A DNA stretch of 64,000 nucleotides, from contig NZ_WHNZ01000078.1 in NCBI RefSeq assembly GCF_013141725.1, positions 62,001-126,000 of the forward strand, in the 5' to 3' direction. The stretch is from Paenibacillus planticolens (lineage in GTDB: Bacteria; Bacillota; Bacilli; Paenibacillales; NBRC-103111). Every line of letters begins with the position of its first letter. Position 1 is the first letter of the stretch. The notes beneath the pieces were generated by a model that had not been told where the DNA came from, did no database searches, and worked only from the letters and a program-made list of their open reading frames with translations. Position numbers and translations under genes: made by a program. Positions 1 to 6,990 of this stretch are shown here, in pieces.

Positions 1-261
1 GATGTTCTTTACATCGAAAAATTGAACGCAGCTGAAGGTGAAGTTGTTTCTTTTGATCGTGTGCTTATGGTATCCAAAGAGAGCGGCGTAGTTGTAGGTG
101 CTCCATTGGTATCCGGTGCTGCAGTATCCGCGAAAGTGGAGAAACACGGCAAAGGCGCGAAAGTTATCGTGTATAAGTACAAACCGAAAAAGAACTACCA
201 CAAAAAGCAAGGTCATCGTCAACCATACACAAGAGTTGTAGTTGAGAAAATCCAAGCGTAA
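1..261 (+). CDS. rplU: 50S ribosomal protein L21 (5' end cut by window edge)
   Basis: Structural protein of the large ribosomal subunit that binds 23S rRNA. The reading frame is open from base 1, so the first residues lie outside the window; 86 residues remain. The C-terminal part, with the basic stretch KYKPKKNYHKKQGHRQPYT, is the RNA-binding signature of L21. It is followed 11 bases later by prp and then rpmA, the conserved Firmicute rplU-prp-rpmA operon. An internal TTG at base 22 is not the start, because the upstream codons (DVLYIEKLN) continue the L21 alignment. Confidence 0.95.
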   Translation, partial: DVLYIEKLNAAEGEVVSFDRVLMVSKESGVVVGAPLVSGAAVSAKVEKHGKGAKVIVYKYKPKKNYHKKQGHRQPYTRVVVEKIQA

Positions 262-272
262 GAGGCGGCCTT

Positions 273-626
273 ATGATCTACGTGACCATAAAGCGTCTAG
301 TACCGGATTCACCTCAAATTGTATCTTTTGTAGTGGAAGGCCATGCTGAATATGACGTACCTGGCAAAGACCTAGTCTGCGCTGCAGTATCGGCGGTTAC
401 GTTCGGTACATATAATTCGATTGAATCGCTAACGGGTGTCATTCCCATTCACGAGATGAAGCGGGGCTTCATGGATATTACGATACCAGAGAGCGCTCGT
501 GCTGTACCGGAGAATTGGAATAAAGTCCAGGTGATTCTGGAATCGATGGTCGTCATGCTACAAACCATTGCAGAAAATTACGGTGACTATATAACGATTG
601 AAATAATCTATCACAAAGGAGGATAA
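273..626 (+). CDS. prp: Ribosomal-processing cysteine protease Prp
   Basis: Cysteine protease that removes the short N-terminal extension of ribosomal protein L27 in Firmicutes. The 117-residue protein carries the family's catalytic pair: His24 in EGHAEYD and Cys36 in GKDLVCAAVS. It sits between rplU and rpmA, its substrate's gene, with a ribosome site AAGAGGCGG before the ATG. The substrate encoded four bases downstream has the matching cleavage sequence, so enzyme and target are co-transcribed. Assignment rests on family knowledge plus context; the alternative name is YsxB. Confidence 0.95.
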   Translation: MIYVTIKRLVPDSPQIVSFVVEGHAEYDVPGKDLVCAAVSAVTFGTYNSIESLTGVIPIHEMKRGFMDITIPESARAVPENWNKVQVILESMVVMLQTIAENYGDYITIEIIYHKGG

Positions 627-630
627 CATC

Positions 631-942
631 ATGTTGAAATTGGATCTCCAGTTTTTCGCTTCCAAGAAGGGTGTAGGTTCCACAAAGAACGGACGTGACT
701 CACACTCTAAGCGCCTTGGCGCAAAACGTGCTGACGGTCAAACCGTTACTGCGGGAAGCATTCTCTATCGCCAACGCGGTACGAAAATTCACCCAGGAAC
801 GAACGTGGGCATTGGTTCGGACGATACACTTTTCGCTTTAGTACAAGGCGTAGTGAAATTCGAGCGTTTAGGCCGCGATCGCAAAAAAGTGAGTGTATAC
901 CCAGTTGATGTAGCTCCTGTGGCTGCAGCTCTAGAAGCGTAA
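631..942 (+). CDS. rpmA: 50S ribosomal protein L27 (with Prp-cleaved leader)
   Basis: Large-subunit protein whose N-terminus reaches the peptidyl-transferase centre. The 103-residue product begins MLKLDLQFFASKKG: the first nine residues form the Firmicute-specific extension, with the expected Prp cut after LQFF before Ala10. The body (GSTKNGRDSHSKRLGAKR, GSILYRQRGTKIHPG) is canonical L27. RBS AAAGGAGG precedes the ATG. A strong hairpin directly follows the stop codon, ending the rplU-prp-rpmA unit. Confidence 0.97.
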   Translation: MLKLDLQFFASKKGVGSTKNGRDSHSKRLGAKRADGQTVTAGSILYRQRGTKIHPGTNVGIGSDDTLFALVQGVVKFERLGRDRKKVSVYPVDVAPVAAALEA

Positions 943-946
943 TGAG

Positions 947-983
947 AATCCCTGGCGAGCGATAAGCCCGTCAGGGATTTTTT
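947..983 (+). terminator. Rho-independent terminator after rpmA
   Basis: AATCCCTG (947-954) pairs with CAGGGATT (972-979) and is followed by a T run. Confidence 0.85.
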
Positions 984-996
984 CCTAATAAGAAGC

Positions 997-1050
997 AAAC
1001 CTCTAAACGCGGTCGCTCATTTCCGAATGGCCAAGGGCAGAGGTTTTCTC
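997..1050 (+). terminator. Second hairpin downstream of rpmA, possible back-up terminator
   Basis: AAACCTCT (997-1004) can pair with AGAGGTTT (1039-1046), followed by TTCTC. The 34-base loop makes it weaker than the first terminator. Confidence 0.4.
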
Positions 1051-1059
1051 ATTTGTTTG

Positions 1060-1089
1060 GTGACGTTTGCAAGATAGCCATGCTATACT
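1060..1089 (+). promoter_or_regulatory. Candidate extended -10 promoter for spo0B-obg
   Basis: TGcTATACT (1081-1089) is an extended -10; GTGACG at 1060-1065 is a weak -35 with 18-base spacing. It lies 42 bases before the chosen spo0B start and overlaps the in-frame upstream codons, which argues against a longer protein. Confidence 0.5.
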
Positions 1090-1130
1090 TGATGGACGGT
1101 TACAAAGCGGGAGAACGGAGCGGACATGGG

Positions 1131-1886
1131 ATGAAACGAGTGGTCAGCGCACAAGTTTATTTATTGGCACTTGTGCTCATTGGATTAACGGGGATGATGT
1201 TTCTGGAACCCTGGATCGTCAGGGCGGCATTGCTCCTAATCATCGTTATTTGCGGCTACGCAGCTTTCAAACTGCAAGTAAGCAGCGTTAAAGAGAGACG
1301 GAATCAAGAGCTTCGGGAGCAGGAAGATCTTGCTCAGAGAAATTTGATTCAGGTGATCAACCGATTGCGTCACGATTGGATGAACGATACCCAAATATTA
1401 TTTGGCTATATTCAGCTGAAGAAGTTTGATAATTTACAGCCTTATATGGAAAAAATAAAAATGAATATGCAGCAGGAAAGCAATCTTTCCAAGCTGGGCA
1501 TCCCTTCGTTAATTGCTTATTTGCTCATATTCCGAGTTCAGTCGAAGTCATTAGAGCTCGAAGTTGCGTTAGATGAAGAGATTAACTTAGGACAACTTCC
1601 TCTGAGTGGCGGTCTGATTGAAAAATTGGTAAGGCAAACGGTTGAATGTGTGCAAATGCATGCGGCAGCGGGTGAGGATGAAAGCGGCAAACTAAGCTTG
1701 GAATTCGCACTTCAAGACGATGGCCTGCTGCTGGATTTCGTCTATCAAGGGCCTTATCAAAAAGAACGGCTCGAGAAAGCGGTTAAGGAAAGCGTGGGTA
1801 CTCAGGCGGGCTTATATTCACTCGAACATAATGATTGGCAAGAAGGAGAAGCAGTTATTACAATAAGGCTGCCGTTTCTTTTATAA
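1131..1886 (+). CDS. spo0B: Spo0B-type sporulation phosphotransferase with N-terminal membrane anchor
   Basis: Phosphorelay protein that, in Bacillus, passes phosphate from Spo0F to Spo0A at the start of sporulation. The H-box is visible as NRLRHDWMNDTQILFGYIQ, with His81 the likely phosphorylated residue, followed by a helical hairpin and a degenerate kinase-like C-terminal domain without obvious ATP-binding boxes. Two hydrophobic helices (about residues 6-24 and 29-47) precede the H-box; the classical B. subtilis protein is shorter and soluble. The ATG at 1131 is chosen because GGAG lies 8-10 bases upstream and a promoter overlaps the longer frame that opens at 1053. The position before obg matches B. 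subtilis. Confidence 0.85.
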   Translation: MKRVVSAQVYLLALVLIGLTGMMFLEPWIVRAALLLIIVICGYAAFKLQVSSVKERRNQELREQEDLAQRNLIQVINRLRHDWMNDTQILFGYIQLKKFDNLQPYMEKIKMNMQQESNLSKLGIPSLIAYLLIFRVQSKSLELEVALDEEINLGQLPLSGGLIEKLVRQTVECVQMHAAAGEDESGKLSLEFALQDDGLLLDFVYQGPYQKERLEKAVKESVGTQAGLYSLEHNDWQEGEAVITIRLPFLL

Positions 1887-1938
1887 TAGAGGGGTCTTTA
1901 ATTGAAGACCAAAGTCTTATCTTAGTTGAGGTGTTGAA

Positions 1939-3240
1939 ATGTTTGTAGATAAAGCGAAAGTGTTTGTAAAAGGCGGCGACGGCGGCGATGGATTAGTGGC
2001 GTTCCGGCGCGAGAAATACGTACCGGAAGGCGGTCCTGCCGGCGGTGACGGAGGCAATGGCGGCGATGTGATTTTCCGTGTCGACGAAGGTTTGCGTACA
2101 CTGATGGATTTCCGCTATCAGAAGCATTTTAAGGCGGATCGTGGCGAGAAGGGCCGCAACAAGTCCATGCATGGCGCTAATGCGGAAGACATGATTGTTC
2201 GCATTCCGCCAGGTACGACGGTTATCAACGATGATACGCAAGAAATCATCGCAGACTTAACGCGACACGGCCAGGAAGTCGTTGTTGCCAAAGGTGGCCG
2301 CGGTGGCCGGGGCAACACTCGGTTCGTGACGCAGCGCATCACGGCTCCGGAGATTGCGGAGAACGGCGAGGAAGGCGTTGAGCGCTGGGTTGTACTGGAG
2401 ATGAAGGTCATGGCAGACGTCGGCCTCGTCGGTTTCCCCAGCGTGGGTAAATCCACGCTGCTGTCGGTTGTTTCTGCTGCAAAGCCGAAAATTGCAGCGT
2501 ATCACTTCACAACCCTTACCCCGAACCTCGGGGTTGTGGATGTCGGTGACGGCCGCAGCTTCGTTATGGCGGACCTTCCGGGTCTGATTGAAGGCGCCCA
2601 CGAGGGCGTGGGGCTCGGCCATGAATTTCTGCGCCATGTGGAACGGACGCGAGTTATCGTGCACGTAGTCGATATGTCTGCGGCAGACGGGCGCGATCCT
2701 TATCAAGATTTCCTCATGATCAATGAGGAGATTAAGCTCTACAATGCGAAGCTGGAGCAGCGTCCGCAAATCGTTGTAGCCAATAAAATGGACATGCCAG
2801 AGTCCGAGGATAATCTTGCCTTATTCAAGGAGCAGCTTGCTGCCGACGGCAAAGAGCTTGAGGTGTATCCGATCTCGGCGTTAACGCGAGGCGGCGTGCA
2901 GGAGCTTCTCTACAAGATATCTGACATTGTAGAGAGCATACCGCATGCGCCTGAAGTAGAGGGCGTAGCTGAGAAAGAAGAGCGCAAAGTGTACCGCTTC
3001 GAGAAACAAGAGGAGAATGATTACACCATTCGCCGGGTAAACGATACGTTTGTAATCGAAAGCCCTTCGATTGAGAAGTTGATCAAACGAACGAATTTCA
3101 GCACGCCGGATGCCGTCGCGCGATTCGCTCGCATTTTGCGCAACATGGGAATCGATCAAGATCTGCGCAGCCGTGGCGCTGTTCATGGGCAGACGATTCA
3201 AATCGGTGATTTTGATTTTGAGTTTGACGAGAAGGGCTAA
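1939..3240 (+). CDS. obg: GTPase Obg (CgtA)
   Basis: Ribosome-associated GTPase needed for 50S maturation and linked to stress and sporulation signalling. The 433-residue protein has the glycine-rich Obg fold (residues 1-158, many GGDGG motifs), a G domain with GFPSVGKS (G1), DLPG (G3) and NKMD (G4), and a C-terminal OCT domain. RBS GAGGTG precedes the ATG. It follows spo0B by 52 bases, as in B. subtilis. All nucleotide-binding motifs are intact and the length is normal. Confidence 0.97.
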   Translation: MFVDKAKVFVKGGDGGDGLVAFRREKYVPEGGPAGGDGGNGGDVIFRVDEGLRTLMDFRYQKHFKADRGEKGRNKSMHGANAEDMIVRIPPGTTVINDDTQEIIADLTRHGQEVVVAKGGRGGRGNTRFVTQRITAPEIAENGEEGVERWVVLEMKVMADVGLVGFPSVGKSTLLSVVSAAKPKIAAYHFTTLTPNLGVVDVGDGRSFVMADLPGLIEGAHEGVGLGHEFLRHVERTRVIVHVVDMSAADGRDPYQDFLMINEEIKLYNAKLEQRPQIVVANKMDMPESEDNLALFKEQLAADGKELEVYPISALTRGGVQELLYKISDIVESIPHAPEVEGVAEKEERKVYRFEKQEENDYTIRRVNDTFVIESPSIEKLIKRTNFSTPDAVARFARILRNMGIDQDLRSRGAVHGQTIQIGDFDFEFDEKG

Positions 3241-3245
3241 TAGAA

Positions 3246-3275
3246 ACGCTCATCCTTAGGGATGGGTGTTTTTTT
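3246..3275 (+). terminator. Terminator after obg
   Basis: ACGCTCATCC pairs with GGATGGGTGT around a TTAG loop, followed by seven or more T. Confidence 0.9.
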
Positions 3276-3302
3276 ATATCCAAAAAGGGAAATAGGGTGA
3301 TA

Positions 3303-3389
3303 TTAATGTCATATAACTTGACATAAAAACTGGAAAGTATTACGATTTCGTTATGAATCTCAGTTGCGTGTTATAAATTATGACATTAA
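3303..3389 (+). promoter_or_regulatory. Promoter flanked by a long-range inverted repeat
   Basis: TTGACA (3318-3323), 17-base spacer, TACGAT (3341-3346) is a good SigA promoter for the next gene. It is bracketed by TTAATGTCATA (3303-3313) and its exact complement TATGACATTAA (3379-3389). The two arms could be paired operator sites or an RNA stem. Confidence 0.55.
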
Positions 3390-3430
3390 GGTGAACGGCT
3401 CACTAATCCATAAGGGAAGGGGGAGAAACG

Positions 3431-4504
3431 ATGAAAAGATGGATTCAAGCTCTAGGGTCGGGTCAGCAGGGAACAACGCGCGATTTATCCTACGAAGAAG
3501 CCGTTGAAGCAGCGCATGAAATGGCGAGAGGGGACTCCACAGACGCGCAATGCGCGGCTTTCTTAATGGCGCTTTGCATGAAAGGGGAAGCGGATGAAGA
3601 GCTGAGGGCATTTATTGATGTTTTCCGCAGCTATTCTTTGCATTATCATCCTTTTGCGGATTCACTCAATTGTGCGGGTCCATCGGAAGGTCGCCAATTT
3701 TTTCCTGTCACATTGCCGGTTAGTCTCTTGCTCGCCTCAGTGGGTTTCTCCCAAGTGCTGCACGGAGGAGACTCGATCCCTTCAAGACGGGGAACAGCCA
3801 TGCAAGAAATTTTGGAAGGCTTCGGCGTCGCCATGGATCTGGCACCAAAAGCATGGGAAACGATGCTGTTTCATCTGCACATTGGATTTCTACAAACCGA
3901 TCAGCTTTGCCAGCCGCTCGGGAAGTTGAAGCAGGTTCGTGAGCAAATAGGACTGCGTACGGTCCTCAACGTGATAGAGAAAGTGATGAATCCCGTGCAA
4001 TCCATGAATATGATTATTGGCGTCAGTCAGCAGAAGACGATGGAGTCGCTGATACCGATTTCCATGAGATCAGGCATACAAAATGTATATCTCGTGAACG
4101 GAATAGAAGGTTCCGGGGATCTGCCCATCTACCAGAACAGCACGATTCGGATCGTTACGCCATGGGGGGACGAGGCACGAGTGGTGGAACCGCAGAAATT
4201 CGGCTTCCGGAGCGGACCGCTGCAGCCTATGGATAAAGTTGATCAGCTGTCGATGCTGCGCCGGATTATTGGTGGAGAAAATTCCGATGAGGTGAAGCGG
4301 GAGCGCGATCATGTCATTTTTAATGCGGGCCTCAGATTGACGTGGTTCGATAAAGTAGGCAGCTATGAGGAGGGCTTTCAACTAGCGGAATCGTTGCTGC
4401 AAAGGAAAGAGGCGCAGAAAGTCATGCAAAAATGGGTGGATCAAAGCCACCGTTTCACACTTAAAGATTATCCTCGCACGGATAACTCAGAGAAAATTGG
4501 ATGA
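3431..4504 (+). CDS. Anthranilate phosphoribosyltransferase-like protein with degenerate PRPP site
   Basis: Member of the glycosyltransferase family 3 / TrpD superfamily (357 residues). The N-terminal helical domain (DLSYEEAVEAAHEM...AQCAAFLMALCMKGE) and the segment LHGGDSIPSRRGTAMQEIL align with TrpD. However, the glycine-rich PRPP-binding loop (GTGGDG in true TrpD) is replaced by CAGPSEGRQFFPVT at residues 81-94, and no Asp-Glu metal motif is seen. There are no trp genes nearby. It is therefore unlikely to make phosphoribosyl-anthranilate; a TrpD2/YbiB-like or nucleic-acid role is possible but unproven. RBS GGGGGAG precedes the ATG. Confidence 0.75.
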   Translation: MKRWIQALGSGQQGTTRDLSYEEAVEAAHEMARGDSTDAQCAAFLMALCMKGEADEELRAFIDVFRSYSLHYHPFADSLNCAGPSEGRQFFPVTLPVSLLLASVGFSQVLHGGDSIPSRRGTAMQEILEGFGVAMDLAPKAWETMLFHLHIGFLQTDQLCQPLGKLKQVREQIGLRTVLNVIEKVMNPVQSMNMIIGVSQQKTMESLIPISMRSGIQNVYLVNGIEGSGDLPIYQNSTIRIVTPWGDEARVVEPQKFGFRSGPLQPMDKVDQLSMLRRIIGGENSDEVKRERDHVIFNAGLRLTWFDKVGSYEEGFQLAESLLQRKEAQKVMQKWVDQSHRFTLKDYPRTDNSEKIG

Positions 4505-4551
4505 AAGACTTTCCTGCATGCTGTTAATTCGGCTAAGGAGGTCTTTTTTTT
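4504..4551 (+). terminator. Terminator after the TrpD-like gene
   Basis: AAGACTTTCCT and AGGAGGTCTT pair imperfectly and run into eight T. Confidence 0.75.
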
Positions 4552-4628
4552 GGCCTACCCCCTGAAACAAACCTGGGCTTGCGAATCACTATGAAAGGCA
4601 GCCCTTTCGATGCCGGATAGCTTGGCAT

Positions 4629-4659
4629 TTGCAAGATCGCGAAAGTCGCTTGCTACAAT
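4629..4659 (+). promoter_or_regulatory. Candidate promoter of the NlpC/P60 gene
   Basis: TTGCAA (4629-4634) and extended -10 TGcTACAAT (4651-4659), spacing 19, lie 34 bases before the start codon. Confidence 0.5.
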
Positions 4660-4692
4660 GTGAATAAGCAAAACGCTAAGGAGGCACACATC

Positions 4693-5481
4693 ATGAAAAA
4701 ACAAATACTCACCCTAGCGCTAGTTCCAGCACTTGTTTTCGGCGCAATTACCGTCCCAATGCCCAAAGAAGCTTCGGCCGCAACAGCGACCGGTCAAATT
4801 GTGAGCTCCGTCAGTTTACGCCAAGGCGCAGACACGAATGCAGCACGTATCCGCTACTTGAAGGCGGGCGAGAAAGTAACCATTATATCCAAAGTGAATA
4901 ATTGGTGGTACAAAGTAAAAGCATCCGATGGTAAGGAAGGTTACATTAGCACCAGTTCGAAATACATTACAACGTCTGGCGTAACAACGCCGGAAAGTTC
5001 TAATCCCAATAATAACAATGGCTCCAGCAGCGGATCGGTCAGTGAGAAAGTACAAAAAGTGATTGCTGCAGGCAAAAAATATTTAGGCACGCCCTATGAA
5101 TACGGCTCCAGCCGGGATAATACCAATACGTTTGATTGCTCGGATTTCGTTCGCCAGGCCTTCTTGGACGGCATTGGCTTGAAGCTGCCAAGCGACTCCA
5201 GAGGTCAAGGGAGCTATGTAAAGTCGCTCGGGAACGCCAAGACGGATTGGCATGATTTGAAACCCGGCGATCTCATGTTTTTCATGTCTTACAAAGGGAC
5301 AAGCAAGTCGGCATACAGCGGTGTGAATAAGTCCACGCAGACAATTAACCATGTAGGTATTTATTTAGGAAACGGACAAGTTCTGCATACATATTCCAAG
5401 GATAGTGGCGGAGTTCGTATTGACTCCATCGAAAACCGTCACTGGGAATATCGTTTCTTATTTGGCGGCAGTGCCATTTAA
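4693..5481 (+). CDS. Secreted SH3b-NlpC/P60 cell-wall hydrolase
   Basis: Predicted exported peptidoglycan endopeptidase of 262 residues. A Sec signal peptide (residues 1-29, ending KEASA before ATATG) is followed by one bacterial SH3 domain (about 34-92), a Ser/Asn linker, and a C-terminal NlpC/P60 domain. The catalytic Cys149 lies in NTFDCSDFVRQ and the His in NHVGIYLGNGQ. The ATG at 4693 is chosen because AAGGAGG lies eight bases upstream and the signal peptide begins there; an earlier GTG-like start would lack a ribosome site. It is monocistronic: own promoter before, strong terminator after. Confidence 0.9.
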   Translation: MKKQILTLALVPALVFGAITVPMPKEASAATATGQIVSSVSLRQGADTNAARIRYLKAGEKVTIISKVNNWWYKVKASDGKEGYISTSSKYITTSGVTTPESSNPNNNNGSSSGSVSEKVQKVIAAGKKYLGTPYEYGSSRDNTNTFDCSDFVRQAFLDGIGLKLPSDSRGQGSYVKSLGNAKTDWHDLKPGDLMFFMSYKGTSKSAYSGVNKSTQTINHVGIYLGNGQVLHTYSKDSGGVRIDSIENRHWEYRFLFGGSAI

Positions 5482-5518
5482 GCGCAATAATGGACATAGT
5501 CAATATTCAGGAAAAATG

Positions 5519-5568
5519 AACAAAGGAGTTAAGCGGCTTGCGTCTGCTTAACTCCTTTGTTTTTTTGC
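5519..5568 (+). terminator. Strong terminator after the NlpC/P60 gene
   Basis: A perfect stem of about 16 bp (AACAAAGGAGTTAAGC with GCTTAACTCCTTTGTT) is followed by T residues. A similar GGAGTTAAGC hairpin occurs at 47107-47150. Confidence 0.95.
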
Positions 5569-5606
5569 ATTTATGGGCGAGCGAAAGTCGCCTTGTGTTC
5601 AACATA

Positions 5607-5784
5607 AGGGAAAAGTTCCCTCTAATTTGACTGCAGAAGCATGTCAGATCCATTTAACAGGAAAAACTACCTCTATTTGCGCTGATTTCATGAGAATTCG
5701 TTGAATCCGCTCAAAGTAACGGGAGTTTTTTCATCTATTTCCCCTGCGAGGTCCACTTTCGAGCCATTTAGAGGGAGATTTTCC
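5607..5784. repeat. Diverged four-unit repeat element
   Basis: This gene-free interval holds related units near 5607-5628 (AGGGAAAAGTTCCCTCTAAT), 5658-5682 (CAGGAAAAACTACCTCTATT), 5719-5740 (forward) and an inverted unit at 5765-5784 (CATTTAGAGGGAGATTTTCC). The shared core is GGAAAA-x-CTxCCTCTATTT. Spacing and architecture resemble the GGGAACTACAGG elements at 16.1 and 45 kb, with a different core. Confidence 0.5.
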
Positions 5785-5801
5785 AGTTAGTTTACATTCT
5801 T

Positions 5802-6311
5802 CTATACTTCTTTAGGATCAACGAATGGATTCCAATGAATCGTGGGCAGACCGCTGTCTTTGCTAACGCCGGCGGAGCCGATCCAAGGGTCTGGGGCAGG
5901 TCCATTGGCTAAATAATGCTCAAGCAAACTGCGAAAAATAAAAGGAAGAGGACGTTCGAGAACAAGTTCTCTCGGAACCCAATGCAGCTCACCTTCGGGA
6001 GTGGTAATGCGGGGGGTGACATCGGTAGAGCCAACATAGAAAAACTGCTGTCTCACTTCCTGGCCGTTTAATCGCAGTAAAATATACTGCAGGCGCAGTC
6101 CGTGAATCTCATCGTGTTCAATGCCGGTTTCCTCCCAGATTTCCCGAAGACAGGCGGCACGCGGATTGCTTAGCTCATCTGGCTCCAAATGGCCGCCGAT
6201 GGCTGCCCATAGTCCAGGCGACAGTGTACGCGTTAAGGAACGTTTCATCATTAGTAATTCGTCTCGGCTGTTCCACAGGAGAGCTGTAGACATCATTCGG
6301 AGTGTAATCAT
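5802..6311 (-). CDS. Nudix hydrolase
   Basis: Predicted nucleoside-diphosphate-X pyrophosphatase of 169 residues; substrate unknown. The Nudix box occupies residues 40-64, beginning GHLEPDE and ending REIWEETGI, with all catalytic Glu residues present and two extra residues between the first Glu and the REUxEE part. No signal peptide or extra domain is seen. The ATG has AAAGGGA upstream. It is transcribed against its neighbours and stands alone, so context gives no clue to the substrate. Confidence 0.85.
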   Translation of the reverse strand: MITLRMMSTALLWNSRDELLMMKRSLTRTLSPGLWAAIGGHLEPDELSNPRAACLREIWEETGIEHDEIHGLRLQYILLRLNGQEVRQQFFYVGSTDVTPRITTPEGELHWVPRELVLERPLPFIFRSLLEHYLANGPAPDPWIGSAGVSKDSGLPTIHWNPFVDPKEV

Positions 6312-6401
6312 AGTAGCGGTCCCTTTCTTTTTCTAGTACACTCAGCTTAGCACAAGTAAACTGGCTCCTGCAAAGAAGCTAGTTTAAGAGTAATTTGCCT
6401 A

Positions 6402-6430
6402 TTGCTTCAAACGGCATGATTCGATATAAT
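6402..6430 (+). promoter_or_regulatory. SigA promoter of the pheB-hom-thrB-pheA operon
   Basis: TTGCTT (6402-6407), 17-base spacer, perfect TATAAT (6425-6430), 45 bases before pheB. No T-box or other leader element is visible in the short leader. Confidence 0.7.
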
Positions 6431-6474
6431 GTCCTCTATAGATAAACAATAGTCTTTCTAGAGAGGACGGTAAC

Positions 6475-6960
6475 GTGGTGCCGGAAAGCAAAGAGTTTTT
6501 ACAAACGATCAAGCACACCGGTCCTGAGAGGTACTATTTAGTCCGGGAAGATATTTTGCCGGAAGGCGTGCTGAAGACGGTACAGGCGAAGGAGCTGCTG
6601 GCACGGGGCGAAGTGAAGACGATTCACGATGCTGTTGAACAAGTCGGGCTTAGCCGTAGCGCTTTTTATAAGTACAAGGATGGCATTCACCCGCTAAGTA
6701 AGCTGGAAAGAGAGCGTATCATCACGATTTCGATGGATTTGGAGCACCGGTCGGGGATTTTGTCCCGCGTACTGGCGCTTATAGCTAATTTGGAAGGCAA
6801 TGTACTTACCATTCATCAGACGATTCCGCTTCAAGGAATGGCCAATGTCGTCATTTCTGTGGAAACCACATCGATGGGGGAAGAGATTCGTCAAATATTG
6901 GACCGGCTTCAGTCGCAAGAGGGAGTCAAGCGTGCCATGATCATCGGTCAAGGCAGTTAA
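6475..6960 (+). CDS. pheB: ACT domain-containing protein PheB
   Basis: Small regulatory protein (161 residues) of the UPF0735/PheB family. The N-terminal part contains a helix-turn-helix-like stretch (AVEQVGLSRSAFYKYKDG) and the C-terminal half is an ACT domain (ITISMDLEHRSGILSRVLAL...). ACT domains bind amino acids, and the gene heads an operon for threonine and phenylalanine synthesis, so an amino-acid-sensing role is likely though its exact job is not established. RBS AGAGGA serves the GTG at 6475 (a second GTG follows at 6478). Confidence 0.88.
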   Translation: MVPESKEFLQTIKHTGPERYYLVREDILPEGVLKTVQAKELLARGEVKTIHDAVEQVGLSRSAFYKYKDGIHPLSKLERERIITISMDLEHRSGILSRVLALIANLEGNVLTIHQTIPLQGMANVVISVETTSMGEEIRQILDRLQSQEGVKRAMIIGQGS

Positions 6961-6990
6961 AATAGAAATCGTATTCGGGAGGCTAATGAA

